Source of the DNA: Galaxea fascicularis
Taxonomy: Eukaryota; Cnidaria; Anthozoa; Scleractinia; Euphylliidae
Assembly: GCA_948470475.1 (NCBI GenBank)
Contig: OX419339.1
Location: 8,831,502-8,895,501 of the forward strand
DNA length: 64,000 nt
Direction of reading: 5' to 3'
The notes below the pieces were generated by a model, which did no database searches, was not told the origin of the DNA, and worked only from the letters and a program-made list of their open reading frames with translations. Within the stretch, counting starts at the first letter, position 1, and every line of letters begins with the position of its first letter. Shown piece by piece: positions 35,548 to 47,727 of the stretch. The position numbers and the translations under genes are program-made.

Positions 35548-38500
35548 TTATGATTCATATCCAGCCGTATCGTAAAGACTCTTGATGTGCCTTGTGTACT
35601 TAGTTGGAGCTGTCAGCCAGTTGTTAGCGATCCATTTCTCTCCTTTAAGGACGTCACATCCGCCATGTAGTGAGTAGCGATCCACAGAACCAAGGAGACC
35701 ACTTTCAGTGTCAATAAAGGTGTTGTACCACATAATGGCGGTGCCCTTCTTTGGTGGTATCACTAAGTTTGCTATGTGACAGTTGACACTCAAGTTGAAC
35801 TCGTCTGTGGTGGCATTAGGACTTTCTAGTTCCTATATGATAAGAATCAGCATAGCTTTCAATACTACAATCCACCTATTACTATACCAACGGGTCATCA
35901 CCCTTCCTGACAACCAGACGACTTATGCGTCGTCCATTTTATCCGACTAGTGTAAAGATAGGACGAACTATATGAGACACATTATTCATCTGGACAACTT
36001 GCTCGCTCGATAGTTCGTCGAGACGCCTAATGGGTCTTGTGCCCGTCTTTATACTGGAGACGCATAACCAGACGAAGTACATATGTTTGCCCAAAGTCGT
36101 CCAGACGGATAATGGGTCTCTAGTATAAAAACGGCCATTCAAACCATACATTAAGAGAGTACTCTTGGACTCTGTACAAGTGTCCACTGACGAGTCCGCC
36201 TATCGGATCAAAGGTTGGACCAATAGAAACTGGGTGATGGCTTTTCAGAAAGAGGTATATTTATATTAGAAGCCTGTAAATGAACAAAAGACTCGCCTGT
36301 GGTGTGATAGTGGTGTTGTCTGCTATCAGAAATGCGGTCTCTCCTCCGTCTTCCACGTCATTGAGATAATAAAGAATTGTTATAAACCTGTGAGCAGAAT
36401 ACGCAGAATTCACGTCTGATTTAGATACTGTCTTATTGATTGTTCTGTTGAATTTAACGCTGCTTTTATTTCCCGGTGGGTTTCTACTTCTTGGTCTTTA
36501 AAATGATGATTGGACAACTATTTGGAAAGGCGGGGCTGGAGAGAATAAGGAGATTGATACTTTTATCAGTGCAATTGCTCTGTTGTTTTGTTTGGAAGTT
36601 AACAAAAAGCCCTTGTGTACACGCACTTAAGGTAATTCCTCTGAATTGTATTGCGCATTCTTACTGCGCATAATTTCTTGCGTCAGCAGCGCGCACGAGC
36701 GCGTGCATGGTCAAAACACTACAGGTTTTGTGAAGGACTGATATCCTAAAAATAGGTAAATGGCGATTTTCTCCCAAACTAGTATGGGGACCTGTGCTTT
36801 TTATTTCTCATATTGAAAGAAAATGCAATTTTCCATGACATATCCAGATTTGAAGAATGTTTTATTGTCCAGTTTGTCATTATTCACGGGAGATCTCCTT
36901 TACGATGACACTTTTGAAACTTCAATGGTAAAGCACAGACGGAAAAACAGGAGTAATCTTTCATTAGTTCATTTTTTCTTCACCTTTGAGAGGTTAAACT
37001 TCGACCATGATGTGCTTTTGACAAAATAAAGCCTATATCCCATTGCTTCTGTCCCGTATTTGTCTCAGACAACTTTCGGCTATCTGCATCAAAACTGTGC
37101 TAACAATTTACCAAAGTTGATATAACCTAAAGCCTCAAAGCCTGAAAACGGACATGGGGACCCTCTCTTTTTATTGCTTTTTTTTTGTGTTCTTGACGCT
37201 GACAACCACCCGGCAAATTTAAATAAAATCTATTGCGACTTTTATTTCTGGGGAATGACTTAAGTATGCACAGGAATCAATGTGGTGAAAACCAGAGAGG
37301 GTTGGAGTTCTGTTTGAACTATTTATTCCACTGGGAACGTGTTAACGAGCTGTCAATCATTCTAACATTGATACCTGCACACTCTGCATTCGGCCTTTTG
37401 AAAGTGATTCTGATGACAGCAGGGAATTGTTGGATCTTCAAAAGGACTGGAATCCAAATGACCATGGTAATGACCAAACGGGTCATATTGAACAACCTAC
37501 AGAAAAAAATAGGTCCGCAATGCGTATATGCTTGGCTTACTAGACCACGTGACAGGCGCTCGACTCTCGTGGACAAATGACTAAATCCGATCGTGCCATA
37601 AAGTGGCTACACACTTCGTAAAACGGGCATAAAGTAGAGACATGCCCAGTGACCAAGACAAAAATAACAATACATATTTCCGGCGGTGAGGTATGGTTTG
37701 CACATATAACACTCTTGGGTCAATCAAACGTTTGTGTGATTACCGGTCATGAGGACTCGCACAAGAGTCCATGACACGTGACCGAGAATACAAAATTAGG
37801 TTGGTCTTGCACTGATAAACTGTCCAATCGCAAACCTCTCTGTTTGCAACCAAACTCTCATAAAGTGGTTTCGACCCTGATACGCTTGAATGAATACTAG
37901 GCTAACGTTTCTGGTTGGTTCTTCGGTGTATTCTATCGATCCTTGTGAGGGTAGACGTCGCACGGGTGAAAACGTCGTACGGCGGAAAACGAAAACTTCC
38001 GCCAGCTCATTGGGGCAAACACAAGTTGTGAAACAACAACGGCGAGCTTGCAAAATCGCAGACGAATAAGTTAGACTTTGTTAATAATAATAAATTTCTA
38101 GCGAGTAAACCTACGTCTCAAAGTGGTTTACAGAAGGGTCCTCAGTCGCGAATTTAAGAAAGGAAATGAAGTTAGATTAGACTAAATTTAGAGCGGTCTA
38201 AAATTCTCAGTATTGAAAAATGTAAATTGCTTGTTAAGAAACTATTGTCGTTACTCTTCATCAGAACCAACCTGCATCCACTCGCTTGCTTCAATCACTT
38301 TACTTGGCAACTGAGTTAACTTTGTTATTCTGCAATAAAAGCGGTGATTTAAATCCAGCTAATTACATGTGACTGCTCATTGTGTTTATGCCTCAATGTT
38401 GACCAATGTTTTATTTCCCTTACTGCGGATTTGCAGCTGTTAATGAGTGAAACCGTGTTACAGCATAAAGCAGTTCAAACAGAAGCAGTTGTAAGCTCAC

Positions 38501-41500
38501 CTCTCGAGTAAACGCCTCAATATTGGGTCAGCTTTCTTATCTTGACGCAACCAGGCCTGCTGGCTGTATCGAGGTCTGTGACGAGGGCTTTTTTCCTTCA
38601 AGAAATCCATGTACCAAAGAATCTTTTTTATGTTGATCTTACGAAACTCTTCAAGAGTTAGTTTACCTGTGCCGTCGAACATAGAGATAAATTAAAGAAA
38701 AGAATATTTAAAAGAAAATGAGGAACCATTTTGAAAACAGAGCGTAAGGCTCATAAAATATGCTACATAAACATTTGCTCACAAGGTACGAGCAAGACAT
38801 AGAAAGGTATATGCACACTTTCAAGGCTTTGTTTAAAGTGCTCGGTTTTGGAGGTTTACCAGTGTTTACGGGTCTCCGATTTTTTATTATGACATTTATT
38901 ATGACATGATTGAAAGATAGGAAGGAGATGTGTCAGGAAACAAATCGTATCGATCGGTGGTGTCCACATAATTCACGCTTTAAGTAAGTTAGGTGTAGGG
39001 TAATGGGTCTTAAAATGTAATTCTTGTGCCAAAACGTGAAAAATAAAATGGTAAATCTCGCCATCGCGCACAGCGTGGCACTATTAGAGTAATCCTAGCT
39101 AGCCGGTCAGTAGTTCTTCAGCACCTTTTAATAACAACAACTGATGCCAACTGTTGCTCATTTGACTGTGAGAATTGCATTGCATTTCAGTTGGATTTGC
39201 AAGGTATCACTACTGTCGTTAGGGAGTCAGGCTGCACAGCGGCAGGTTACTGGCTGGAATCAATGCCGGACAACTGAATAGATCATTTAAATAAATTGGT
39301 AATATCACTCCACGAGTCGTATTCCTGCGTGTTGTCATACAATAAAGCCCAGACTACTATTCCGAAAAATAGCAGGAAAGCGTGTTTGTAAGTGTAGCTG
39401 TCCGATGTGTTGTAATCCAGTCGTTAGTTGGATTGGTCGAGTGATATCAAGACCGTATTGTCTGGTAATACTGCGTGTGGCGCTTCAACATATAGCTTTC
39501 TTGCAGTCTCTTTGTGAATAATCGTTAGCGCTAGCCATCAGCGACGAGGAGAGACTGGAGCGAAGAGAAAAATGGAGAAGAACCTGGGGACTCGACTCTC
39601 TCTCTCTCCTAGGCCTCCGCGGCTCATTCGCTTCTGTCGTCCACCCACCCGCTCGGCTCTAGAGCGTTTTCACACACGTGACCAGTGGCCATTTTTGTTT
39701 AATGAAACAAAAGACCACCAACATGGCCACCGTTTCTTTGTTTTGGTACACGAACATGGCCGCCTTGACGTCATGTGAAAACACTCTTTTCCGCAAAGGG
39801 AATTGCTGTTTTGATCTGTTGATAGAATTGTGATCGGTGGACGGTTTCACCATCTGATCATCATCTAATATGTTTTCTGTTACTTCATTCCATCATCCAC
39901 TCACCATCTTCAAAAATATCGGCTAATCCAATGCGCTCAAACCTAATTCAAAATAGAAATAAAAACAAAGATGTAATAAAAAAACTTATTTATTTCAAAA
40001 ACAACAGTTTGTAAATCTGACTTAAATTTAAAAAACGTCTCTTGAGGGAAAGTTAAGAATTAGTTCGGTACTTACATCGCAGGAACCTCGTCCTCCTTCA
40101 TAAAAAGAAGTTTGCGCTTTTGGGCAAAATGTCTCACCTAAGGGTAAAGAGGCAGTAGATACCTTAATGGTATTCAGTTATACTAGAATCTTAGAGTGAA
40201 AATCGCGAGCATGTCTCCGTTTTCTGTGTATTTCCATTAAATAAAAAATAACCATTAAATAAGGTGGACTCACTTTACCTCATTTGCGTCAATATAACCA
40301 TCCTTATGGACATCCCAAACAAAAAATCCTTTAGCAAATAGTTCATCATGGTCAAGAGTCCAATTGCCATCTGTGAACAGAACAACGTTTATGTTATTTA
40401 ATATAGCGATGTTTTCGGTTTCTTCACGCATTGATACGAAAAATGTGGTCAACTACAAGAACATTGACTGTTGCAATAGCTTTAATGGTTGAAAAACAAT
40501 ACTGTTAACAGAAAACCCAGTTAGAAAGAGGAAGCTGTAACGCTTCATTGAAAATCAAAAGATATTAATTGGGAACTCAGTAAGCATTGCGTAAATGAAG
40601 GGTATGACTGACGTTTGTGAACGAAATTTGGTTTTGGTTTGTGTGAAATGGTGTCCTGTTTGTTTATTGAACGCTGATCCGGTTTAACAGGTTAGGTCCT
40701 AGCAAATTAATCCTTTGGGCTTGTTAAATCTGAGCAAGCTTCTCAGCTCAGAGTACCTATTCGATTGTGTGTGGCGTATTGCTTTACTTTGTTGATGAGT
40801 TAAGTAGACAACAACATGCAGCGTTAACTCGACTGTATGTTAGCAGTGAAGAAACAAAAGAATAATATTAATACATCATGTTTTTATTTAGTTAATTAAT
40901 ATCTTTTCTGTACTCGATTAAAACTAAAATTGTTTTACCAGCTTCTGCCATGTCCTCGTCCAAGTCCCCTTCATACGCGGCCATATCAAAGCCAGCTATA
41001 CTCATAGTGAGCCCACTCTGTTTTGCCAGTGAAATAATGTGCTCACATTCCTCGTCTGACAAAAACTGGGGAATTTCTGTTAAGAAATTAGTTACATATC
41101 TAAATAAAAACAACACTAACACGACTGGTCATTTTTAAAATAGTTGTATTTTCCCTGATTTCAACTGTTGGCTCAATGCATGAATCTACAAAAAAATGTT
41201 TTATACTTTGGATTGTGGTTGGTTGGTTGGTTGGTTGGGTTTACTCCCCGCGATGTATTCTTTGCTAAATGATGTAAACAACATTTGCTGTTTCAGGACG
41301 AAATGGCGTCGCACCACCCCGGTATATAATCTCTCCAATATAATCTGTGTCCGTCAGATTTTTAAGCAATGTAAATTTCCTCTTCTGTCAAATTTATGGC
41401 TTTCATTTTGACGGGAAAATACTCAGTTCTAAAAGTTAACATTACAACTTACCAAAGAGCAAAGGCTTCAAGGCTCTTGTGATCATCTTGTATTTTCTCC

Positions 41501-42647
41501 CCTCCTCCAGTTCCACCCAGCTCACGTGATCTTTCTGTGAGTGAATTTCACTTAGTACTTATACGTTTTGTTATATCTCATCAAAAATCGCAGGCAACTT
41601 GCTACTGACCAAAGAAAACAGACATGCCAATTTCGTCAGATCCATGCGAACCTCTCTGTCTTCTCTTTGACAGAGAAGTTTTTTTTAAGTTGAAGATATG
41701 TGCGAAGGTAACCTAGCCTATATTCAAGTTATTTAGACACATCTATATCAAGGAAAATAATTTGTGGCTACCTGTGTCTGAGAGATGTTTGACATAAGGA
41801 TGGCCTCCACCAGATTTAACTAAACGGTTGATATAACCCATTTAAACTCGACACTCTTTTAACGCTAAGAAATGCCAACAAATCAGTTTAATGGGAGGCG
41901 GTCAATCGCAAAACCAATTGAATTTTCATCGATACCGGTACCTGGTCGAGCAAGGAGAAAACTAGCTTCAATATTTACGGCAACGCAATTTTTTCTCGTT
42001 CCAAAAAAGATACTATCTTCGCATTTAGGTAACATTTATTGGATTGGGCTGGTGATCACGTAGTTACTTAGTATACAATTTTGGAAGTTAATGAGCAGTT
42101 TTTGGGTCTTCGATGCCACTCTTATATTAATATACATCGTCTTGCAAAAGCTTTCGACATATAAACACTGACTACGTTATATTATCGAACATGTTATGTA
42201 GCCTAGTTTATATAAACATTCTGTATTTGTTTATATTTCTCTTTTTTAATTTGCCGATTAATTTATTACTTGGACAAGATTATTGTTTGAAAAATCAAAC
42301 AAATAAGAAATACTAGGATTTTGAACTGCATTGCGCGCATCTCAAGTTTGCGTAGCACGTGGCGACAATAAGCAGTGGCACGGCTTCTGCCTTGCGTGAA
42401 AATCAGTTCATAACCAAGTGAAATACCCTACCTTAATCCCATCTAAGCGCACGAGTTTTATTTCCTCCGCCTTGTCCTCATGACAAATTTCAATGGGATC
42501 TGTACATAAGTTCAGAAGCTCGTCTTCGTTGAAGCATGGTTTCATAAATTTTCTCGGTTTCTGCTGTGAAGTTCCATACGTATCTTCCAATGTGCGTCCA
42601 GGAGAGAAGACAGCACAAAAGAGAACCACAAACAATCCTCTAACCAT
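35548..42647 (-). CDS. P4HTM: P4HTM-like prolyl 4-hydroxylase (EF-hand, 2OG-Fe(II) oxygenase); iron-ligand exon not found
   Basis: Exons read on the minus strand: 42432-42647, 41453-41534, 40939-41076, 40279-40370, 40076-40137, 39905-39942, 38501-38666, 38272-38329, 36297-36387 and 35548-35832. Phases agree except across one gap. The protein starts MVRGLFVVLFCAVFSPG (hydrophobic secretory start), then LVRLDGIK, ALKPLLFEIPQFLSDEECEH, EF-hand loop DVHKDGYIDANE, a weaker loop DIFEDGKLTLEE, ITKLTQLPSKVIEASEWMQ, FITILYYLNDVEDGGET, then MWYN and YSLHGGC...EKWIANNW. The last part carries the distal His ligand and the 2-oxoglutarate Lys of the P4HTM family (ER-anchored, acts on HIF-alpha and possibly others). 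Between 38272 and 36387 the family has about 43 residues with R-Y-G-x-G-G-H-Y-x-x-H-x-D; I could not find them. Joining the flanking exons directly would shift frame to a stop. The intron after 36297 begins GC. Confidence 0.85.
37505..37619 (+). repeat. Dispersed repeat, copy B
   Basis: The second copy of the ~110-bp repeat at 22050-22160, in the same orientation. It lies in the large P4HTM intron where the iron-ligand exon is expected. Confidence 0.65.
39661..39787. mobile_element. 127-bp MITE in P4HTM intron
   Basis: AGAGCGTTTTCACA at the left and TGTGAAAACACTCT at the right are inverted copies with one mismatch. Pairing continues weakly into CACGTGACC...GACGTCA and GTGGCC...GGCCGCC. No coding content. 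Confidence 0.7.
41218..41240. repeat. GGTT microsatellite
   Basis: About five tandem TTGG/GGTT units in the intron between the first P4HTM-like exons. Confidence 0.7.
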
Positions 42648-44145
42648 CTTACTTTCGTCTCAATCGGATCATGCTATTTCACGGCCACAACTACATAGCG
42701 ACGGTGAAAGAGTTTAATTATTTATTTTGTCTGTCATTAGTTGTTTGAGACAAGCTAAAATCATTTTGTCTTTAGCGCGGATACAACAGGTGATTATATT
42801 GTTTGAGGTGACCGCGGGCCCTAGGATCGCTTGCTCAGATGAATTGTGGATGCGAGCAGGAATGATGCTTTGCGATGTGAAAACTCATAAGACGGGTTTG
42901 GGAAACAAATATATTGAACCCCAGCGGAAATTATATGTACCCTTTATACACAAATACAAGTGGTAACCATCGATTGAACGTGTCCAGGCCATCTTACGTT
43001 CCGTAAATTCTGTCCAAACGCTCTTCTCTTCTGGGAATCACAAGTACCCCGCAGGTTGAATATTAATTTAGGTGCACCTGAGATTATTTGTAGATGAATT
43101 GTGCTCATTACATTCTAGTTCAAATAATACCGAATAATAGTGATTTTTTTCCAAGGGATGTGAGTACCGTGTTGCAGCTTTTTAAAATTATTTTCGGTCA
43201 CGGCTCACTATTTCAACGTTTCTTCTCAGCGGGGAACCTGCTTCAAAGCGGAAAGTACGTCTCGAATATAGTAAATTAAACTAAACAACCAAATCTGCAG
43301 TAAATTTGAACGAAATTCTCCTCCCTGGTAACAGAAAAGTCTGTTCTTAAAATAATGTTTCAGTAATGCTACTTGCTTTTGCAGGAAAGCCCGGTTAGAG
43401 AAAAAAAGCTCTTGAAGCTTCTGAATCTGCGGCCCCTCCTGCCAAGAGGGAAAAAATGCGAGAATACAGAACCTAAAAAACGGAAACGAGAAGAAATAGT
43501 TTTAATAACGCTATCTTATTTAGGACCGAGATATTTCGTCATTTTTGTCCGGCTAACAGTGATGTCCGCTTTGTTAAACTTCCTTGTTTGACTCTTGGAG
43601 GGGGGTGGGTGATTTTGCAGCACAAATCAGGAGCCATTTATGGGCTCCTGCACAAATGTAATAGAAAAAATTCTTGCACTGCTGTAAGAAAGAAAAAAAA
43701 TGTTGCAAAGCTATTTCATCATTCCCGGGGGCTATACAAAATCCCAGCAAAACTGCAACCATTCTCTTCCCTTGCTCCCTCTGAACTCTGGATTTGGTAA
43801 TGCTGCAGAATCATCTGTGCAATGCATTATTAGCTTATCACAAACAGTAATAGCGGTAAATTTTTTTTAAATTAAATAATCAAGTTTTAATAGACAAAGA
43901 AAAATTATTTTATTTTAATTTTTAATTTTTAACTCAAACAATTTCACGTAATTATTTTCTATTTAAATATAATATTTTGCGATGTTTGAGTAACGCACTT
44001 ATCAATGTCTAGCCCCAATGGGGGGGGGGGGGTGCAGGCATACCTAGGGGCTATTGTCGATTGCCCCACCCTCTGCCATTAAGAAACTAACTGGATGTGT
44101 TTGCTAGGAAGCACCCATGGAGGCTTGAGCTTGGGACACTCCTAA

Positions 44146-44205
44146 TAGATCGTGATGATCAATAGCAAACTCTGTGCCACTCGGTTTGCTGTTGATCACG
44201 ATCTA
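44146..44205. repeat. 60-bp hairpin
   Basis: TAGATCGTGATGATCAATAG and its inverted partner CTGTTGATCACGATCTA form a long imperfect stem that continues through GCAAAC / GTTTGC. It is followed at 44211 by a second inverted repeat. Confidence 0.6.
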
Positions 44206-44210
44206 CTTTA

Positions 44211-44314
44211 GGGAATAATGTCACACAACAGAATGTGTCACAATTAATTCGGAACAGTACGAATTTGCAACTTTGTTTCTATGTTTGTTTCTTTTAAATT
44301 GTGACATTATTCCC
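44211..44314. mobile_element. Short palindromic element
   Basis: GGGAATAATGTCACA at the left and GTGACATTATTCCC at the right bound about 75 bases of AT-rich sequence. It is directly followed by an (ATT)n microsatellite (44318-44341), perhaps its former tail or a later growth. Confidence 0.55.
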
Positions 44315-45865
44315 AACAATATTATTATTATTATTATTATTCTACTTCTTCGTTAAAAAAAACATTTTGAAGCTTAAAAATTTGAGTAATATTAACGTTT
44401 TTGTGATGCTTTCAGTATCACACTGCCCTCAAAACACACGAAATGCAGTTTCAGACAACATAATTTTCAAAGTTTCCCGGGGGAGCATGTCCCCGGACCA
44501 CCCTAGAGGCTGGCGCCTACGGCGTTCACCGTTTGTTCGTTTCCAAGGACAAATCGCACCCTCCCACGAAAAAACCTGCCTACGGGGCAGTTTATAATAT
44601 GGCAATATTATTATAACGTAATATGAGATGAGTGTAAAGAATGACTTTCCGAAACCATAGCTATGCAAGAATGATTATGAATAGCCTGCAACATTTTAAG
44701 GCTTTGCAGCTCCATATTAGGACTCAGTATTACTGCAATAACCACAATGTAAAAGAAAATACATTTTGTATGTGAACACATGATCCTTTTTTGAGGAAAA
44801 AGATCCTGGAGAGAAATGAGGAGGGGAAAAAATCCTGCAGAGCATTCAGATGGGAAAAAATATCCTGCCCACCGGGTTGCTAAAAAACAAAAATCTTGCT
44901 GACCAGAAATCACCCCCCCCCCCACACACACACTCCCCCACCCCCTCAACAGTTAAATGGTGGCTCCCTTATCTGCTGATGATCGGTTTAGTATGCTTGC
45001 TGATGTTTAGCATACTCGGGTGAATTGTTTTTGAATCAAACGGTTTATTTTTAATTGAATTGTTTATTCTGGTTAAATAAACCTTAGGAAACAAAAAAAA
45101 TTAGAGTGAACTTTGATCATATTTGATTTGAGGATGCCATGCTTGACAGACAAAGCAAAAATGCGGGATTTAGCGAAATCTATTCCAACTTCTCATTGTT
45201 CGAATTTAATTAAAAATATAAAATGTCCTTAACTGTAGGCGATGAATTCGACAGAAAAGCTGAATCAACATTGGCTTACTGAAATGGGCACATTTAGTGG
45301 CATTCCGCCAAAGATCGTGGGATCCAACAGTGAAAAAGTGTCTGCCGAATGTGACAAGAGCGTCAGATTTGGAGAAAGTGAAGGATCGATTTTAAAAGGG
45401 CTCACCTAAGATACATCAAAATTATACACGAACGGTGCAAACCAGTAATGCATGATAAAAACGGATTTCAAAACTTTTCTCTAAACATTTAAATTTAATG
45501 CAATAAGCTTTTACAAGGATCAACGACGAAAGCCGCGGACAGAGCAAATTCTACTGTAAATTGCTAAATTAGTTCACAGGATTGGAATATATTTTCTGTT
45601 CTGACATCACTTAGAGAGAGCTTTCATCATCCTTCTTTCATGAAAACGTAGCAATTTCTTTACAGAATTCTATCCGTTCCTATCGGGTTCTTAAAGCTTC
45701 TTCCGCTACGTATATAAGACCGTGTCTGGTGAGTCCTTGAGTTTTCGGTATTATTTGAAGCATCAGCCATCGCGGCCACCGTTCATTCCACCATAACATA
45801 AGCTGTACATATAACATCACAACAACAAATTAAGTAGGCCTTCCTTTATAGCTGTAATAGCTTTA

Positions 45866-46861
45866 TCACTGATTGTCACAGCGCATCCTTAATGCCTCCG
45901 GCGTTCCCTTCTCACTACTGGATGGTATCTCTTTCTCAGCCGTTGCTTCTCTTCCTATGTTCCTCTTAAGAGTGCGTTTGATAGCTCGTCGAACCTCCCT
46001 TATTCGCCAGCAATACACTAATGGATTCAAGAGCGCGTTGAAGTAAACAGCGGTAGTTACATAAACATTAGCAATCTTAACGGCTCTGTGATATCCAAGA
46101 AATGTGTGGACTAATATTACTACACAAAGTGGAAGATAACAAAGCAACTGCAAACCATACACATAAATTACAGTCACGGCCGATTTTCTACACTTCAGCA
46201 CATTCACCGAGCCGGTGTGAAAACGTCTGGCAGAGTTTTGGTCGTTTATTTGGCGCTGGTGTCTTTTTACAATCTGAAAAATTTTTACTGTACTAAAAGC
46301 AGTAACAAACAAATTTAAAAGGACTCCTCCCGGTGCATAACTTTTCCAATTTCTTATCCAAATCCTTGAAACAACAGCAATCGCACAAGCGATCCATACC
46401 ATAAAGATGGTTAAAAACACCCGAGGAATAGTCACGATGGCGTTGTATCGTAAATGAAGGGTTAAAGCGAGGAGCCGGTCGATAGAGACAGCTGTTAAAG
46501 TACAGAAGGAAGCTGCAGCAGTGATCCAGCCCAAAAATACGTGTATAACTCGTAAAGGACAATACGCGTGGAAACTTCCCACCAACTCGGCTACCACATA
46601 CGCAACGAAGCACGGCTGGCAAGTTAATCCAACTACAAGGTCAGAAAAGGCAAGACAACCCAGAAGCACCCAAGATGGCGAATGAAGTTCGCGAGTTTTC
46701 TTGATTGCAAATAGAATTACACAATTCCCTGAAACAGTTAGCGGGGAAGTCAGTAGGTTCAGAATGCATGCTATAATGTTTGAGATAAAGCTGTCAGCTG
46801 AGTCTCGTTTTTCCCAGTTGACAAGCAAAAACAAACACGATGTAGGGCGCGTTTCGTTCAT
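45866..46861 (-). CDS. Class A (rhodopsin-like) GPCR, intronless, paralogue 1
   Basis: The frame is 331 residues from ATG 46859-46861 to TGA 45866-45868. I chose the second Met because MNETRPTSCLFLLVNW aligns with the starts of the two other GPCRs here (MNTSDLRCFFLPVHW, MNATGHQGCFFLDVN). Seven hydrophobic segments are visible. Motifs: GN in TM1, LAFSDLVVG in TM2 (LxxxD), an extracellular Cys near the start of TM3 (YCPLRVI), DRLLALTLHLRY after TM3 where DRY is usual, CYLP in TM6, and NPLVYCWR in TM7 (NPxxY). It is an orphan of the cnidarian group distantly like adenosine/melanocortin receptors; the ligand is unknown. An N-glycosylation site (NET) sits in the N-terminus. Divergent from paralogues 2 and 3. 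Confidence 0.88.
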   Translation of the reverse strand: MNETRPTSCLFLLVNWEKRDSADSFISNIIACILNLLTSPLTVSGNCVILFAIKKTRELHSPSWVLLGCLAFSDLVVGLTCQPCFVAYVVAELVGSFHAYCPLRVIHVFLGWITAAASFCTLTAVSIDRLLALTLHLRYNAIVTIPRVFLTIFMVWIACAIAVVSRIWIRNWKSYAPGGVLLNLFVTAFSTVKIFQIVKRHQRQINDQNSARRFHTGSVNVLKCRKSAVTVIYVYGLQLLCYLPLCVVILVHTFLGYHRAVKIANVYVTTAVYFNALLNPLVYCWRIREVRRAIKRTLKRNIGREATAEKEIPSSSEKGTPEALRMRCDNQ

Positions 46862-47727
46862 CAAGGCAAGGAAAGGTATGAGTGGCAATTAGTGCTGAGT
46901 ACTGCGAAGGAGTTAAAATGATCATGAATTACCACTAAAAGTTCCCCACCGGTCAGACTCTCAGAGTTTCAAAATCCCTCGAAGCATACAATAGAAGGCC
47001 GAGTCTTTTGTATCAGTATCATATAGGCAAAGTGAAATGTAATGAATTTCTTTATTGATATTTCTATCATGAATAGGACAGTGAAAACTTAAAGAAAGGG
47101 AATTCGGCTGTCAATCCACATTGGGCGAAAAGCGTGGAATGCAATTAGAAATATCTCAAAATATATTAGTTTTCTTTCAAGGGATCTTTCAATTATAAAA
47201 CCGATGGACAAAAATTAATTAATTAATCAAGCGACGGGGATCTCAGCCGATAAACGCAACAGCATTTCAAAATTCAGGAGACTGAATTTCACCTAAGGGG
47301 GATTAAGCTGATGAAAAAGTTTAAAGGAAGAAAAGGGTTCGTAGAAACACCATATGAGGCGTGTTCAAGGCAAACACTAGCGTTGAAAGCATTTGATTTG
47401 GATAATATAAGCAAGTGCAATTGCACTGAGGAGAGGGTGCCGCAAGAGAATCTCCAAGCCCCGTTTCCGTTATAAAATTATTTTCGTAAGCATCCAGTAT
47501 TTTCTTACTTGAAGTTCTCTATAAAAACCAGATATACGATCAGTACCCTAGGTCGTCTAATTATCACAATATTTTCTAATTCCTACATTAATAATTTAAT
47601 GCAGGGACCGCGCAGGGGGAAGGGGTTGGTGCTTCACCCCCACCCCCCGCCACTTTTATGTAGTAAAGCATAAAAATTATAACAAAAATAAAAACTTTTG
47701 AGACGCAAAAAAAGCAATGGTAGAAGA
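46862..47727. other. Upstream region of GPCR paralogue 1
   Basis: No coding sequence recognised. It should contain the promoter and possibly a 5' UTR exon of the minus-strand receptor. A C-rich tract lies at about 47637-47650. Confidence 0.4.

Larger units (their letters stand above)
42648..45865. other. Intergenic region with nested inverted repeats
   Basis: No gene supported. At 43386 an acceptor-like TTTTGCAG precedes a reading that looks protein-like only if a 7-A run is shifted by one base. Poly-G lies near 44021. A dispersed-repeat-like block near 44478-44590 (TCCCGGGGGAGCATGTCCCC, then CCTACGGCG) resembles 48990-49060 (CCCGGAGAAGCATGCCCCCG, then CCTTCGGCGG). The P4HTM promoter should lie just above 42647. 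Confidence 0.35.

Noticed and set aside
43386..43480. Acceptor-like site followed by a KARLEKK / ALEASESAAPPAKREKM reading
   Set aside because: The two halves are in different frames across a 7-A run, and no neighbouring exon was found. It may be a pseudogene scrap, but the evidence is too thin to call.
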